Below, in pieces: positions 50,824 to 61,905 of a DNA stretch of 64,000 bases. Every line of letters begins with the position of its first letter. The first letter of the stretch is position 1. The notes under the pieces were generated by a model that searched no databases, was not told the DNA's origin, and was given only the letters and a program-made list of their open reading frames with translations. The stretch lies in contig NC_049991.1 of assembly GCF_000003815.2 (NCBI RefSeq), forward strand, positions 19,362,822 to 19,426,821, read 5' to 3'. The DNA is from Branchiostoma floridae (taxonomy: Eukaryota; Chordata; Leptocardii; Amphioxiformes; Branchiostomatidae). Made by a program: the position numbers and the translations under genes.

Positions 50824-51027
50824 TCTGCCTAAACACCTCAAACGACTCTAATATGCAGTGTACATGGAGCAACAACCTTGTGTGGTGCTCTGGATAGATT
50901 TTTATGCATTTCTGGATTTTAAAAAAGCAGCACTTGTCCTAAGTATTTACCAACGTCACACTAGGCATTTGCCCCATGTATACTGCATATTAGAGCGGTT
51001 TGAGGTCATTTGAGGTGTTTAGGCAGA
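50824..51027. repeat. MITE with TCTGCCTAAACACCTCAAAC ends
   Basis: The left arm TCTGCCTAAACACCTCAAAC, CTAATATGCAGTGTACATG is inverted at the right as CATGTATACTGCATATTAG and GAGGTGTTTAGGCAGA. Arms are about 48 bp with a loop of about 100 bp. Confidence 0.7.
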
Positions 51028-51059
51028 ACCCTGTACAGTACCTTGTCCAGAGTTCTCCT

Positions 51060-51260
51060 CTGACTTCACTTCTAATTACGTAAATGTGAAATCAATCGCG
51101 AGTTAACGTGGGCCACACAAGTCCATCGGAATCCGACAGCACGTTTGGGCCCGCGGGTCATCGGATATCCGTTCCCCTGGATTGCCTAATTTAATGGAAG
51201 CCAGAGAGCGACCCTTGCTACCTCGGCTGTGAAAGTCGTTTGCTCCTAACATCTTACATA
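51060..51260. promoter_or_regulatory. candidate conserved non-coding sequence
   Basis: Unique, compositionally balanced sequence with CTAATTACGTAAATG, GTTAACGTGG, GGATTGCCTAATTTAATGG and several CpGs. No open frame or repeat is seen. Regulatory function is a guess from texture. Confidence 0.25.
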
Positions 51261-51419
51261 TAAGCAGCTTGTTTGGCATGGCGTGATGCAGGGTTCAACT
51301 GAGCTTTATTGGATCCAACACAAATGTTTGTTCCTGGGGTTCATACCTTAGGGTGAAAAGGAGTTTAATTTCTACAATTTTCTAGGATATAGGAGAATTC
51401 TTGTACACAATCAGGTTAA

Positions 51420-51560
51420 ACTTACTTGCTTACGTTTCGGTGTCTATCAGACACCTTCCTCAGAGCTTCTGACTGGAGTTCTGCTTCTTGCCGCTATATA
51501 TGTAGCCGATGTAACGTTACGTGGCGCTTTTGCGTCGAGATACAAACACTATCCCAAATG
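51420..51560 (-). repeat. dispersed repeat, minus-strand copy of the 39280-39480 family
   Basis: Reverse complement contains CTGAGGA (51463-51457), the perfect 7-bp stem GGTGTCT/AGACACC and GAAAC (51438-51434). It also has GAAGCAGAACTCCAGTCAGA and the GCCACGTAACG region related to 39340-39400. Confidence 0.55.
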
Positions 51561-52189
51561 TGGCGAGATGCAGAACTCCCGAACTACCAACCTGCTGAAA
51601 CTATTTTCGGAAATCTACAATTTTCTATTTAAGAACATATCAATAGCTAAACACTTGGCAATTTAGCAGTAAGTTTGGTTCACCCACTGTTCTGAATGAG
51701 CTGAACTTACCGCTAAACTGCATGATAGAACATGTAGAATATTGCATTTAGAACATCAGAATATTAGAACAAATGCTTAGAACATTTCATTTAGAATGTC
51801 AGAATATCAGAACATTAGAATGTTAGACCAGTAGAATGGAACAACATTCTGGAGGCAGACTGGCTGAACTTCAGATATCACACAAATTTTTGTTCCTGGG
51901 TGGGGATGAAGGGATGGTGAAGAGTTACATGTCATGTCATTTTTTAATTTTTTGGCTTTGGAGCTTTGAAAGGTTCGTTAGTGACAATTGTTATGAAAGT
52001 TGCAGAGGAGCAAGAAAAAAGATGAGTTGGGATTTCTTTAACCTTAATTACGTTTGAGCTGAATGAGTGTCAACCTTGTTGTGGAAGTTGCAACCAGAGT
52101 CACTGCTGTGTACAAGAGTTCAATAATACGCTTTTTTCCATTGGACTATCCCAGACAATAATTACCTCCATGAATATTTTACCCCGCGT
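51561..52189. other. intergenic sequence, nothing recognised
   Basis: AGAACAT/AGAATAT words at 51725-51840 form a decayed simple repeat. No gene is seen. Confidence 0.4.
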
Positions 52190-52920
52190 TTGTGTGTCTG
52201 TGTGTGTGTGTGTAAACAAGATAACTCAAGAACGGCTGGGTGGATTGGTTTGATACTTGGTGTGTTGGTAGGGTGTGATAAAAGCTGGAAATGTTTAGAT
52301 TTTGGGCCCCCTAGCAGCTCCCCTTGGTACTGCAGCGCAACTTCCGGTTTTGCTATCTTGGTGTTCTGAACATGCTATGGTCACGATTTTTCAGTATTAG
52401 ATAGCTCTTGTGCTCAGAAAGAAATGACATAAGTTTGGGCCCCCTAGCGGCTAGTTTTGGGATAGCAGGGGCATTTTTGTCAATAACTTCTGAAGACGAT
52501 AACTCAAGAAGGGAACTACGGATTTTCATGATTTTTGGTATGTAGGTACCTTAGACAATGTTGTACAAGATATAATACTAATTATGCAAAATAGGAGTAC
52601 ATTTGCATAATTAATGAGAATATTCTATCATAGCAGTTTTTTCAATGTATCTCTCATCTCAGATGTGATAGGGTCGTGACATTTGGGTGGTAGATAGCTT
52701 TTAACGTCATGACAAAGTGGGGCAAGTTTCAGTCCCCTAACATTTAAGGAATTAATTTGCATAATTAATGAGGACATTGTATGATTCCATTATTTGCAAT
52801 AACTGGACTTCGATAAATGTAACACTTGTTAATTATAATCGGTGGAACATATGTAGATATCAAATATGCAAATGAGGAACTTATTTGCATAATTTATGCA
52901 AAAATTGCAAATAACTTAAT
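52190..52920. repeat. long dispersed-repeat-like sequence
   Basis: A (TG)n start at 52190-52213 precedes AAGATAACTCAAGAACGGCT. Then come two diverged halves with GGGCCCCCTAGC (52307, 52438) and GATAACTCAAGAAGG (52499), and repeated TTTGCATAATTAATGAG (52603, 52751). The internal repetition suggests a decayed mobile element of unknown type. Confidence 0.5.
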
Positions 52921-53324
52921 GATTGATGATCTGAATTGGGAATTTTACTTGTGACATGTGTACTGTATGTTATTCAATGATGAACAACACCATGCATAAA
53001 TCATGTTAATGTTAAGTCATTTGCATGAAATTAACAAAAGCTTTAAATATTTCATAATTATGGTAATTGATGTATTGGCCCAACTAATATACCTTGAGTA
53101 ATACTAATAGGCCACTTCCCAGTCATGGTCATGTCTCATCTAGCATGGCCCAGTTTCACTGTTTTCTTGGCCCCGTTCTTGTTCTGCCTGTCTTGAGGTT
53201 ATTGGGCCATTATGATTGGGTCATAGGACATCTTGCCTAGGGTCCTAAGTCACCTTCCTGGGGTCATGGTTTACCTTGTTGGGTCATAGGTCACTCACAG
53301 TCAATGACAAAATGTATGTCACTC

Positions 53325-53520
53325 TTAGGGGTGGGTACCGGTAGGGTGTTTGGTAAAAAACGTGTTTTTGTTGTTAGACCGGCCCGGAAAAAACGGACCT
53401 GAAAAGATTCAGTCGAACGGATGTTGGACTGATAATGAAAATTGAACTAATATACCGGCACAACGAAGGCGGGCGTTCCATGTGTTTGGGGGTTTGGTCC
53501 AGGAAATATTCAAAAGCAAA
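53325..53520. repeat. dispersed repeat related to 423-1010
   Basis: GGGGTGGGTACCGG, GACCGGCCCGGAAAAAACGG and CCTGAAAAGATTCAGTCGAA match 455-510 and 895-960. Confidence 0.55.
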
Positions 53521-55398
53521 ATAAAGTAGAGGAGGGTCTGCAAGATGCATGTTAATACATGTATGTGTCTCATGTAACTCTTGCGAGTTTATGATCTGGG
53601 ATTGGTCATCAGCACCTAAAAGAAGGCAAACAGTGGTTGTTGAAAATTTGTTCTGTGTGTACTTTAAAATTTGTGTTTGAAAAAAGTTTAGCATGGTACT
53701 AAAGGTTAATTATCATAATTATTATCATGATAATTGTGCTAAAGTTCTGGTGAATTTCAATGTCACTGATTGGATCTTGGACATTAACATTCTAACAACA
53801 CGATTTTGTTAAGAGGTATCACACAGGAGTTTCTGGACCATCCCTGACAACCCCGGAATCTGCATTCCGAAGCTTCATCGACAATCATGACGAGAAATGT
53901 GGCGACCTCTGACCCCCCATTATCGCCTGATTCTATTACCGACGTCAGTGGAGGCGTCGTACAACAGAGGGTGAAGCGATGACGCCGGGATGACATACGT
54001 AACGACTGGTTGAGTTTGCGGGATCAGGTAGGGGATCTTTGACTTTAACTTTGACTTTACTCAGGTTGTGACAAGTACAGTACGTACATTGTGGGCACTA
54101 TAGCTAGGCAGCAGGCTGCATGATATCGTGACCACCAGACCACGTTACATGTTCCATACAAAATGAGCATATATTAAGTAGAAAAAGATAGTTGTACTTT
54201 AAAAAGAGGTAAAGCTTAGAACTTGTGCATGATAGCTAACTTAAGAGTTTACAGCTAGACAGTGGCACAGCTGGAGGTGAATCAGGTAGGGTGTGTGATT
54301 CAGTTCCATCCAATCTAAGCATCACTGAAATGAAACAACTTGCAGACAATTGTGTCTGTATTGTACCTTGAAAGTTCATCTGTGTTGGTAGAAGTCCTTC
54401 TGAATAAGGTTTGGGCCACACCAATTTAATTTGTTGGTTCTCCGATTAAATTTTGTTTTCCAAAAAAACCCTATTATTGGAAAAACATAATGATGAAGCC
54501 TGAGGACCAGGTTTGTGCCTTGTTGCACTCAGTTTTATGGCGTGAATACAGTCATATTCAAGTTTTCCTTCCTAACCTCTAGCTTTATGATGTCCTCTTG
54601 CTATATTTTTACTTTTGAAAATCTGAGAGCCAAGAAATTAGATTTGTATGGCCTTAACTGTAACTTCTAACACAAAAATGTAATATTTTGACTTGGCAAT
54701 GTCAAAGAATCAGACAAAGGCTGTGCCTCAGCTAATGTCACATGCAGACTTTGGCAACTTGTGTTTTTCTTTCTTACAATTTGTATTAAGAACCCTATGA
54801 ATACAATACATGTCAAAATTTCCCAGTAATAATGATTCTATTGTCATCCATGTAGTACAAAAATATTGTTGCTGAATAATTTTGGTGAAAATTTATTCTT
54901 TGACCACGGTTAACATTAGGCTTTTTGCTGCAGTTCTGGTATGTCTTGCTAGGTGTCTCTTAGAGATTTTAAAATCTTATTGTGTTTGATGTTTGGCATA
55001 GCACTGTTTTATACTGGTAGAAGTCATCACAAAAATGACAAAGACTGGAGTTGGCCAGTCAAAAATTTGGGTAAATCCAGGTTTAACTTCAAAAGTCTTG
55101 TTCCTTAACTTTATTTCTATCATTTTTTTTCAAAAGGGTCTGCGGATGAAAGCAATGATTTGGTTTGGTCCATATTCTAACCTTAGATGATTTCAACCCC
55201 TTCCTTTAATCTTCCTAATGACATTCACACACTGCTGACAGCTAACAGGATTTCTATTTCTAAGCGTCTGAGGTGGTAATCAGTTTTATTGTGGTCATCC
55301 GGGTGAGTGAGAAGGTACTAAGAGGAAAGTGAAAGGAGTGGTGTGTGTGTGGATCTATGTAGTGTAATTGTTTGGGTGAAGTTTATAAGGTCTTTAAA
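53521..55398. other. intergenic sequence, no supported gene
   Basis: A unique, less AT-rich island at 53780-54020 is noted; its minus-strand frame has no recognised domain. The remainder is AT-rich without structure that I can name. Confidence 0.4.
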
Positions 55399-55722
55399 CA
55401 GGGCTTGAAATACCACCTGCATATGCAGGTAAGTGCAGGTAAAATTGGAGCTGTGCAGGTATTTCTGATGTCTACCTAGACCTAACCTGCACTGGTCCAT
55501 GCATGTACTGGGTTTTATACAAGTCATAAATATCCTATGATGCAGGTGTACATTGTATGTAGATTGTTATTAGCTGCATTAACTGTTAGTTACCACCTGC
55601 TAAGTATAAAAAAATAGCAATGATTCCTCAGAAATTTAGTATGATCCAGGTAGTGTGGTGAAGTAATTTTCAACGTTACCTGCACCAGTGCAGGTATGCT
55701 GAAAAAAGTATTTTGAGCCCTG
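55399..55722. mobile_element. non-autonomous hAT-like element (relative of 19834-20174)
   Basis: CAGGGCTTGAAATACC at the left and GTATTTTGAGCCCTG at the right, with a TTAAA duplication on both flanks (55394-55398, 55723-55727). The interior repeats TGCAGGTA words and is largely the inverse of the 19834-20174 copy. Confidence 0.78.
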
Positions 55723-56089
55723 TTAAAGTAAGCACCAAGGTTAAGAAAAGGTGGGAATATCAGATTTTTCTTTACTGAGAATCTAAAGGTTCTGGGTTTG
55801 AATCCCTTGCAGGCTCCAGTGTTGATCTCAGGAGGGGCACTTAAGTTAAGACCTATTTCATCTTGCAGGTGAAGCTAACTTCAGAATCTGTCTAAGATGT
55901 CCTTGAATGTAGCATGTAACACCATGATAATGCACTTGGTCTGCCTGAGCAATACCACCTCTGGACCAAGGCCTGGGGTTCAGATCCATCCGTGTAGCCT
56001 GTCCCAACCATATGATTATGATGTTTTAAGTCTTATACTAGGTTATCTGATTGATACGTTAACCTTTACATGTCTTTAATTCATCTTTC
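55723..56089. other. intergenic sequence with SINE-like remnant
   Basis: At 55795-55870 a B-box-like GGGTTTGAATCCC followed by GGGGCACTTAAGTTAAGACC suggests a diverged family A SINE. Confidence 0.4.
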
Positions 56090-56310
56090 TCCTCTGTCTC
56101 TCTGTCTCACTCTGTCTCACTCTGTCTAATATGTCTCACTCTGTCTATGTCTCACTCTCTCTCTCTCTCTCTCTTTCTCTGTCTGTCTGTCTATCTCTCG
56201 CTCTGTCTCTGTCTCACTCTGTCTCTGTCTCACTCTGTCTCTGTCTCACTCTGTCTCTCTGTCTCACTCTGTCTATGTCTCACTCTCTCTCTCTCACTGT
56301 CTCTCTGTAT
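56090..56310. repeat. (CTGTCT)n / (CT)n microsatellite
   Basis: Pyrimidine-rich repeats of CTGTCTCACT and CTCTCTCT. Serine/leucine-rich open frames here are artefacts. Confidence 0.9.
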
Positions 56311-56842
56311 TTCTGATCCACACGTTAACCTTTGCATGTCTTTGATCCATCTTCATCCACAGTTTCCACTCATCTACAGGTACCCGCCTTCACCACACAA
56401 CCAACTGATTAATGGTGCGACCTTGTTGAGTAAGAAATGCAAGAATCTATGTCCAACAAGGTTTTCTCGATTGCTCATCCAAATTTTGGCCACTGACCAT
56501 TACAAAGATAGCTATTGTACTGGGCTGAAATTACCTCACCCAGTAATGTATCCCCAGGGACCTCCCAATGGCTCCCTAGGTCCTCCTCTTAGCTAGATTA
56601 CTCCAATATTACATCCTCTTGATGAAACATCGCGGCCCAGACCTATAATTGGAAAACAAAACCATGTATAGATATGAAGCTGGTAGATAACTCTGGTATT
56701 GCGCATGGTTTCTGCAGTGTAGTGGACAGATTGCTTAATCAATACAGAGCAGTCTCATTCAATGTCTTTTTATGGCACTGAAATTGTGAGGGGGAGTTAG
56801 GTTCTCATGGACAACCTTGGAAGATTGGAAACTAAATCACAT

Positions 56843-57319
56843 TTAAGTTGAGGGTATTACACTTAGAGCAATTATTTGGCTTAGAGAGAAAGTCCCAGTT
56901 GATTTTCCGTCTTGTTTGAAACCTATTTGGCTAAGATTTGATATGATTGGCATCCTTGAAGAGGATTTTGTGGAGAGTAAATAAGATGCGGTAAAAAGTT
57001 GTGAGTTGTCCTTCAGGAAGTGATAGTTTATTTCATTTTGACTTTTTTTATTAGCTGATAATAGGTTGAAGTTGCAGTTTTGAAACTCAAGAAGCTGGAC
57101 ATGATTTTTGAAACGGTCAGACTTTTCAGACAGCCATCCGGTATCTTTCATCAGTGACACTTTGCTTGTCTTGTACTTTGTGTACATATAACTCAATGTT
57201 CTTCTAATATCATTGTTATTCTTGATAGACATTATGACCTCTGTCATGGCAGCATAGTCTCTGACATTGTCTTTTTGCCTGGAGTGGTATTTGAAGAATT
57301 TACCCCAGAAGGTGAACAC
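56843..57319 (-). other. 158-codon open frame of unknown status
   Basis: The longest non-repeat frame in the downstream intergenic region. It starts MFTFWGKFFKYHSRQKDNVR and is rich in Lys, Asn and Ser. There is no recognised domain, hydrophobic segment or splice context, and no neighbour to give meaning. In AT-rich DNA this length can arise by chance. It could be an exon of an unannotated gene or a decayed element. Confidence 0.2.
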
Positions 57320-59152
57320 AATGACTATGATTTGTAATTTTTTTAGAACGTTTTTAAAAACACCATTCTGTTAAGTTAACATATATCAATAAAAACATTT
57401 CCGTGGCCCTCTTTTCAAGTTGTTTATTTTTTGTTAGCATCATTATTAGAAGAACTAACACAACCAACCAACCTGTACATGTAATAACTAGGTTTTGTCA
57501 TCCATAGCAGCCTGTCGTTAGTTGGACAGCCACAGTAGACCAGTCAAAGAAATAAAATTTAAGGCAAGAACACAACAGTTTAGCTGAGATAAATTACAAC
57601 ATAGTGAAATGAAATAACCCTTGAAATCTTGAAAAACGGCTCAGGTCGAATGATGTATCAAGGTAAAATAAAGGTTGAAAAAAAAAAGTACCAAATGTAT
57701 TCTGAGTTTCTTGCCACTTGATTGCTAACATACAGAACTATTGAGCCATAGTAATAAATTAATTAGTCAATCGATCAATAACCATTGCTTAAACTGGAAT
57801 GCCCTGTTGGTCTTGGCTGCTTTTCCAAGAGGTGCAGTGGGGAGGTGATCTGTCTCTAGAACCCAACATGGTGTCGGGGAGTCGTGTTACACCACATGCG
57901 CCATTAGATACTTCCCTTGGGCGGGTCGACCAATGATGACCATGAATATCGATGATGCTTGGCAATGATCAACATGACATCCTACCCATCATGCCTGATT
58001 TATTACCCAGCATGCCCCAGCACATCACGCGAGCGCGCACTTTGCTGCATTGATCCATGGGTAGATTGTCGCAGCTTGCAGGTTTTTTGAGGCAACGAAG
58101 ACTAATCAACACCGGTCAGTATCGAGTCGTGAGGTGAAGCAACAGATTAACATTGCAGCTTGTAGTGACTCTGAGGTGACAGTTCCAAAGAAAAGGATGG
58201 TGAAAACTTCAAAGTCTTTTGAATGAATAAATCAAATCTAAGCGTTAGACTTTAGACTAGTCTAAGAGTAGTTGCTTACTTCGCATTGTATTCTGTTTAC
58301 CACAGTCTTTTTTTGTCCCTTGCAATAAACCCTCATCTACGCTCAGGCAAGAAATTGCAATAAGATTTATCATTATGACGTTATTACCCTATTCTAAGGC
58401 TAAATGAAATAAAATGCTCTGGAAGGATCAATAGATAGGAAAGAAAAAATAATAAGTGCTCCCAATCATTGAATCTGGAACAGTTTTTCCAAATAGGCTT
58501 ATGAAAACTTGGAAGACATTGATTGTATCACAACATTGTGAATGACCATTGGCATCATTTGCTAGGTCTAAGATTGGAATACCAGGTAAGGTAAAAAGAC
58601 AAACTTTCTAGCTATTCTCAGAGGGAGACTGTCTGCATTTGCCAGCAAATGTTGTCTGTCTATGTCTAAGTGCCTAAATGTTGGTAGGTTGGATCTGCTT
58701 TGACACGTATGTAGAAATTGACCACCCCATTCTTGTACAACTTTCATCTATTTGCACAACTACATTTGCACTTCCACTGGCAAGCAGGACTGGCTCCTGT
58801 GGATAAAAACACTTAGGATTGGCAGTTTGCGCCACGCCATGTCACTAAACAGTGCGGAGAGGCCGCCTTGACACTCGGATTACCCTCCCGCATCCCTCAG
58901 AGCAGACAAGAATCAGGCGGGGGGAAGTGACCCATCCTTCACCAGGCCTCCTCGAGCCGGGGTGTCCACGACCGCTGATGAGGTGGTACCGGCTGCGGAT
59001 GAGCTGCCACAAGCTCATCTGTTGGGCAAACCTATCTGCACATTGATCTGTAATGGCAAACATACATCACGTCGGCCCCAGCCGCCCCGGGCATCGCGCA
59101 GCCTGCCAGACACGCTACTCCCTTATTGAACTTCATTGCCGCGGCCACCGAA
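57320..59152. other. intergenic sequence with GC-richer unique islands
   Basis: 57820-58110 and 58850-59150 are unique, GC-richer and non-coding in texture, and may be regulatory. Nothing specific is supported. Confidence 0.3.
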
Positions 59153-60375
59153 CAGCGTGTACCTTATTACCCTGCGGTGTACCGATTAATAGCCCCCTGA
59201 CAAGCCTGCAGTGCCATTAAAGCTTAGCTGCACATGCAGGAGCCATCAGGTTTCTGTGCCAACTGGCTTCTGTTGTGTTCTGGGGCTGCTGGATTGCAGG
59301 GAGGCAGCACATTTGTGGTGCCATGCAGTGAAACAGGAATTTTTTTTAAAACATAACTATGGCAATGTGCAGCAGAAGGTTGATTGAAGCTGTAGTTGCC
59401 AAGAATTAAAGCTGCCTCTGTCCACAGAGTTTATAGAAAAAAAAGCATAAAACTCCAACAATGACTTTGATATCATTCAAAAAACATCATTCTGCTTCCA
59501 AAGCAAACTATTATTAAGCAACAGACCCATGCACGTATCAATGAAAACATTGATAAAAAACAGCGTGTACCTTATTACCCTGTGGTGTACCGATTAATAG
59601 GCCCCTGACAAGCCTGCAGTGCCATTAAAGCTTAGCTGTACATGCAGGAGCCATCAGGTTTCTGTGCCGACTGGCTTCTGTTGTGTTCTGTGGGTGCTGT
59701 GTTGCAGGGAGGCAACACAATTGTGGTGCCTTGCAGTGAAACAGGAATTTTTTTTTAAAAACATGATGATGGCAATGTGCAGCACAAGGTCGATTGAAGC
59801 TTCAGTTGCCAAGAAAGCTGCCTCTGTCCACAGAGTTAGTAAAAGAAAAAAAAGCATAAAAATCCAACAATGCCTATGATATCTTGAAAAAACATCATTC
59901 TGCTCCCAAAGCAGACTAACCAACAGACCCACGCACATATCAATGAAAACATTGATAAAAAACAGCGTGTACCTTACTACCCCGCTGTGTTCCGATTAAT
60001 AGGCCCCTGACAAGCCTGCAGTGCCATTAAAGCTTAGCTGTACACGCAGGAGCCATCAGGTTTCTGTGCCAACTGGCTTCTGTTGTGTTCTGGGGGTGTT
60101 GGATTGCAGGGGGGAAGCACAATTGTGGTGCCATGCAGTGAAACAGGAATTTTTTTAAAAACATAACTATGGCAACGTGCAGCAGAAGGTTGATTGAAGC
60201 TGTAGTTGCCAAGAAAGCTGCCTCTGTCCACAGAGTTAGTAATAGAAAATAAAGCATAAAAATGCAACAATGACTATCATGATATCTTTTAAAAACATCA
60301 TTCTGTTCCAAAGCAAACTAACCAACAGACCCATGCACATATCAATAAAAAACATTGATAAAAAACAGCGTGTAC
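59153..60375. repeat. tandem triplication of about 400 bp
   Basis: AACAGCGTGTACCTTATTAC begins copies at about 59153, 59560 and 59962, with a fourth start at 60364. Shared landmarks are GACAAGCCTGCAGTGCCATT, GGAGCCATCAGGTTTCTGTG, CCTCTGTCCACAGAG and ACCAACAGACCCA. The first copy merges into the unique island at 58850-59150, suggesting that sequence was the founder. The 86-94-codon frames within are not genes. Confidence 0.85.
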
Positions 60376-61714
60376 CTTTTCAGGATTGAAACAGGAAACA
60401 CAACAGCTACTTTTTTTCTTAGGCCTTACTAATGGACTCAAGGATAAAGTATTTCATTCCCTAAGCTAGCAGACTACTGGTACTGTTGCCACTTCCAAGC
60501 TAACACATACATCCAGTCACTGCCCCTGTGAAAAGAGACCAGTTGATATCTTTCTAATCTAAAGTAAGTATTTAATGTCTCTGGTCAAATTTTGCCACTT
60601 GAGCTTTCCAAGGAACTGCAAAAATGATCATGATTGCTCTGGCCACTAAGCTTTGTTCCATGTTTCTTTTGAGGCTCTCTTTTTTTGTTGCAGACTGAAA
60701 TATTTTACTTAAGAAATAAAACGACATGGTATAATCAAAGGCACCTGTAGGTAGCTGCAAAGTGTTGTGGTTAGTAACAATTTTTTTTTGGTTGACAATG
60801 GACATATGATGTTATACCCCTATAACTTTTTGAGATCCTTCAGCCTTTATCAGGAATGTCATGATGACCCATTTTTCTTGCATATGACCTCCTTTTCAAC
60901 ACATTAAAGTTATAAATCACATATCGTAGTAGGTCATAGGTGCCTGGAAGTTTGTACCGCCCCACTTCCCATAAATAGATCTGGTCACCTTTGACCCCTC
61001 CCTGAGGTCAAGTGTCAGCAAGGTCATATGACAAAAGTGCATTGTTCATTGGCTGAAGAAAGAGTAATAATGCATTGGGGAAGTCTGCAATGATTCGTAA
61101 TTTACAGAAAGTTTCAAAGTTGATCACCTTTTCCGCCAATACGGACAAGCTTTCTTGTCTAATGCCTCTGTCAGTGTTAAAGGCCTGGGTGTAATGGTCT
61201 GCTGTAACCATGATGAATGTTGATGCATTTCTGCAGAAATAGTGCTATAAGTCTGTCATGTGAGACAGAAGGCTCCATCCCTCAGTGTACCCCTGTCAGC
61301 AATAATCAATGAGGGTAAAGAGTTGTACTTTGCAAAATGAATGGTAGGACCACGCTGCAAAATTGCTACGTCAATAGGTCTTTATCCAGAGTCAGCCAAG
61401 CCTTGCCATGTGATGTTAATGTGAAGAGAAGCCTGAAATTACGCCCGTAAGTCATCCGATGTCCGATCTAACCTCGCTAAACTCTGCTCGCGCCAAGCCG
61501 CTGCCCAGTGCCACCTGTCCAGCAGCTTGAACATACATACAGCCAGGCCAGTTCAGGAGTTAGCACCTTCAACAGCTAAACTGATGAACATACAGTTGTA
61601 TGATCAGTCAATGATGGTGCTTACACAAGTCCAATACTTAGTAGATCTATAGCTACAAGTTTCTTTGGTCTAACCTTGCTAAACCCGGCTTGCACCAAGC
61701 CACTTGAACCTACA
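60376..61714. other. intergenic sequence, nothing recognised
   Basis: Two short GC-richer segments (61430-61520, 61650-61700) share CTCGCTAAACTCTGCTCGCG-like and CTTGCTAAACCCGGCTTGC-like sequence, a diverged local duplication. No gene is seen. Confidence 0.4.
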
Positions 61715-61905
61715 GTATATTTTGTGGTGTTGCGTGGGGCAATCAGTAAGTTGTTTGGGATAAACCCCAGAGATCCTGGGTTCAGAATTGCTGAATGATG
61801 TGCCCCGATGTTGTGTCCATGGGAAAGGCACTTTACATGACTTTCCTCACTTCACTCAGTTGTAAATGAGTACCTAGCTTTGGTTAGGGCAAAGAAGCCA
61901 CCATA
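61715..61905 (+). repeat. tRNA-derived SINE, family A
   Basis: Head with GCGTGGGGCAATCAGTAAG and the B-box-like GGGTTCAGAATTG. Body: GTTGTGTCCATGGGAAAGGC, TTACATGACTTTCCTCACTT, GTAAATGAGTACCTAGCTT. Confidence 0.65.
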
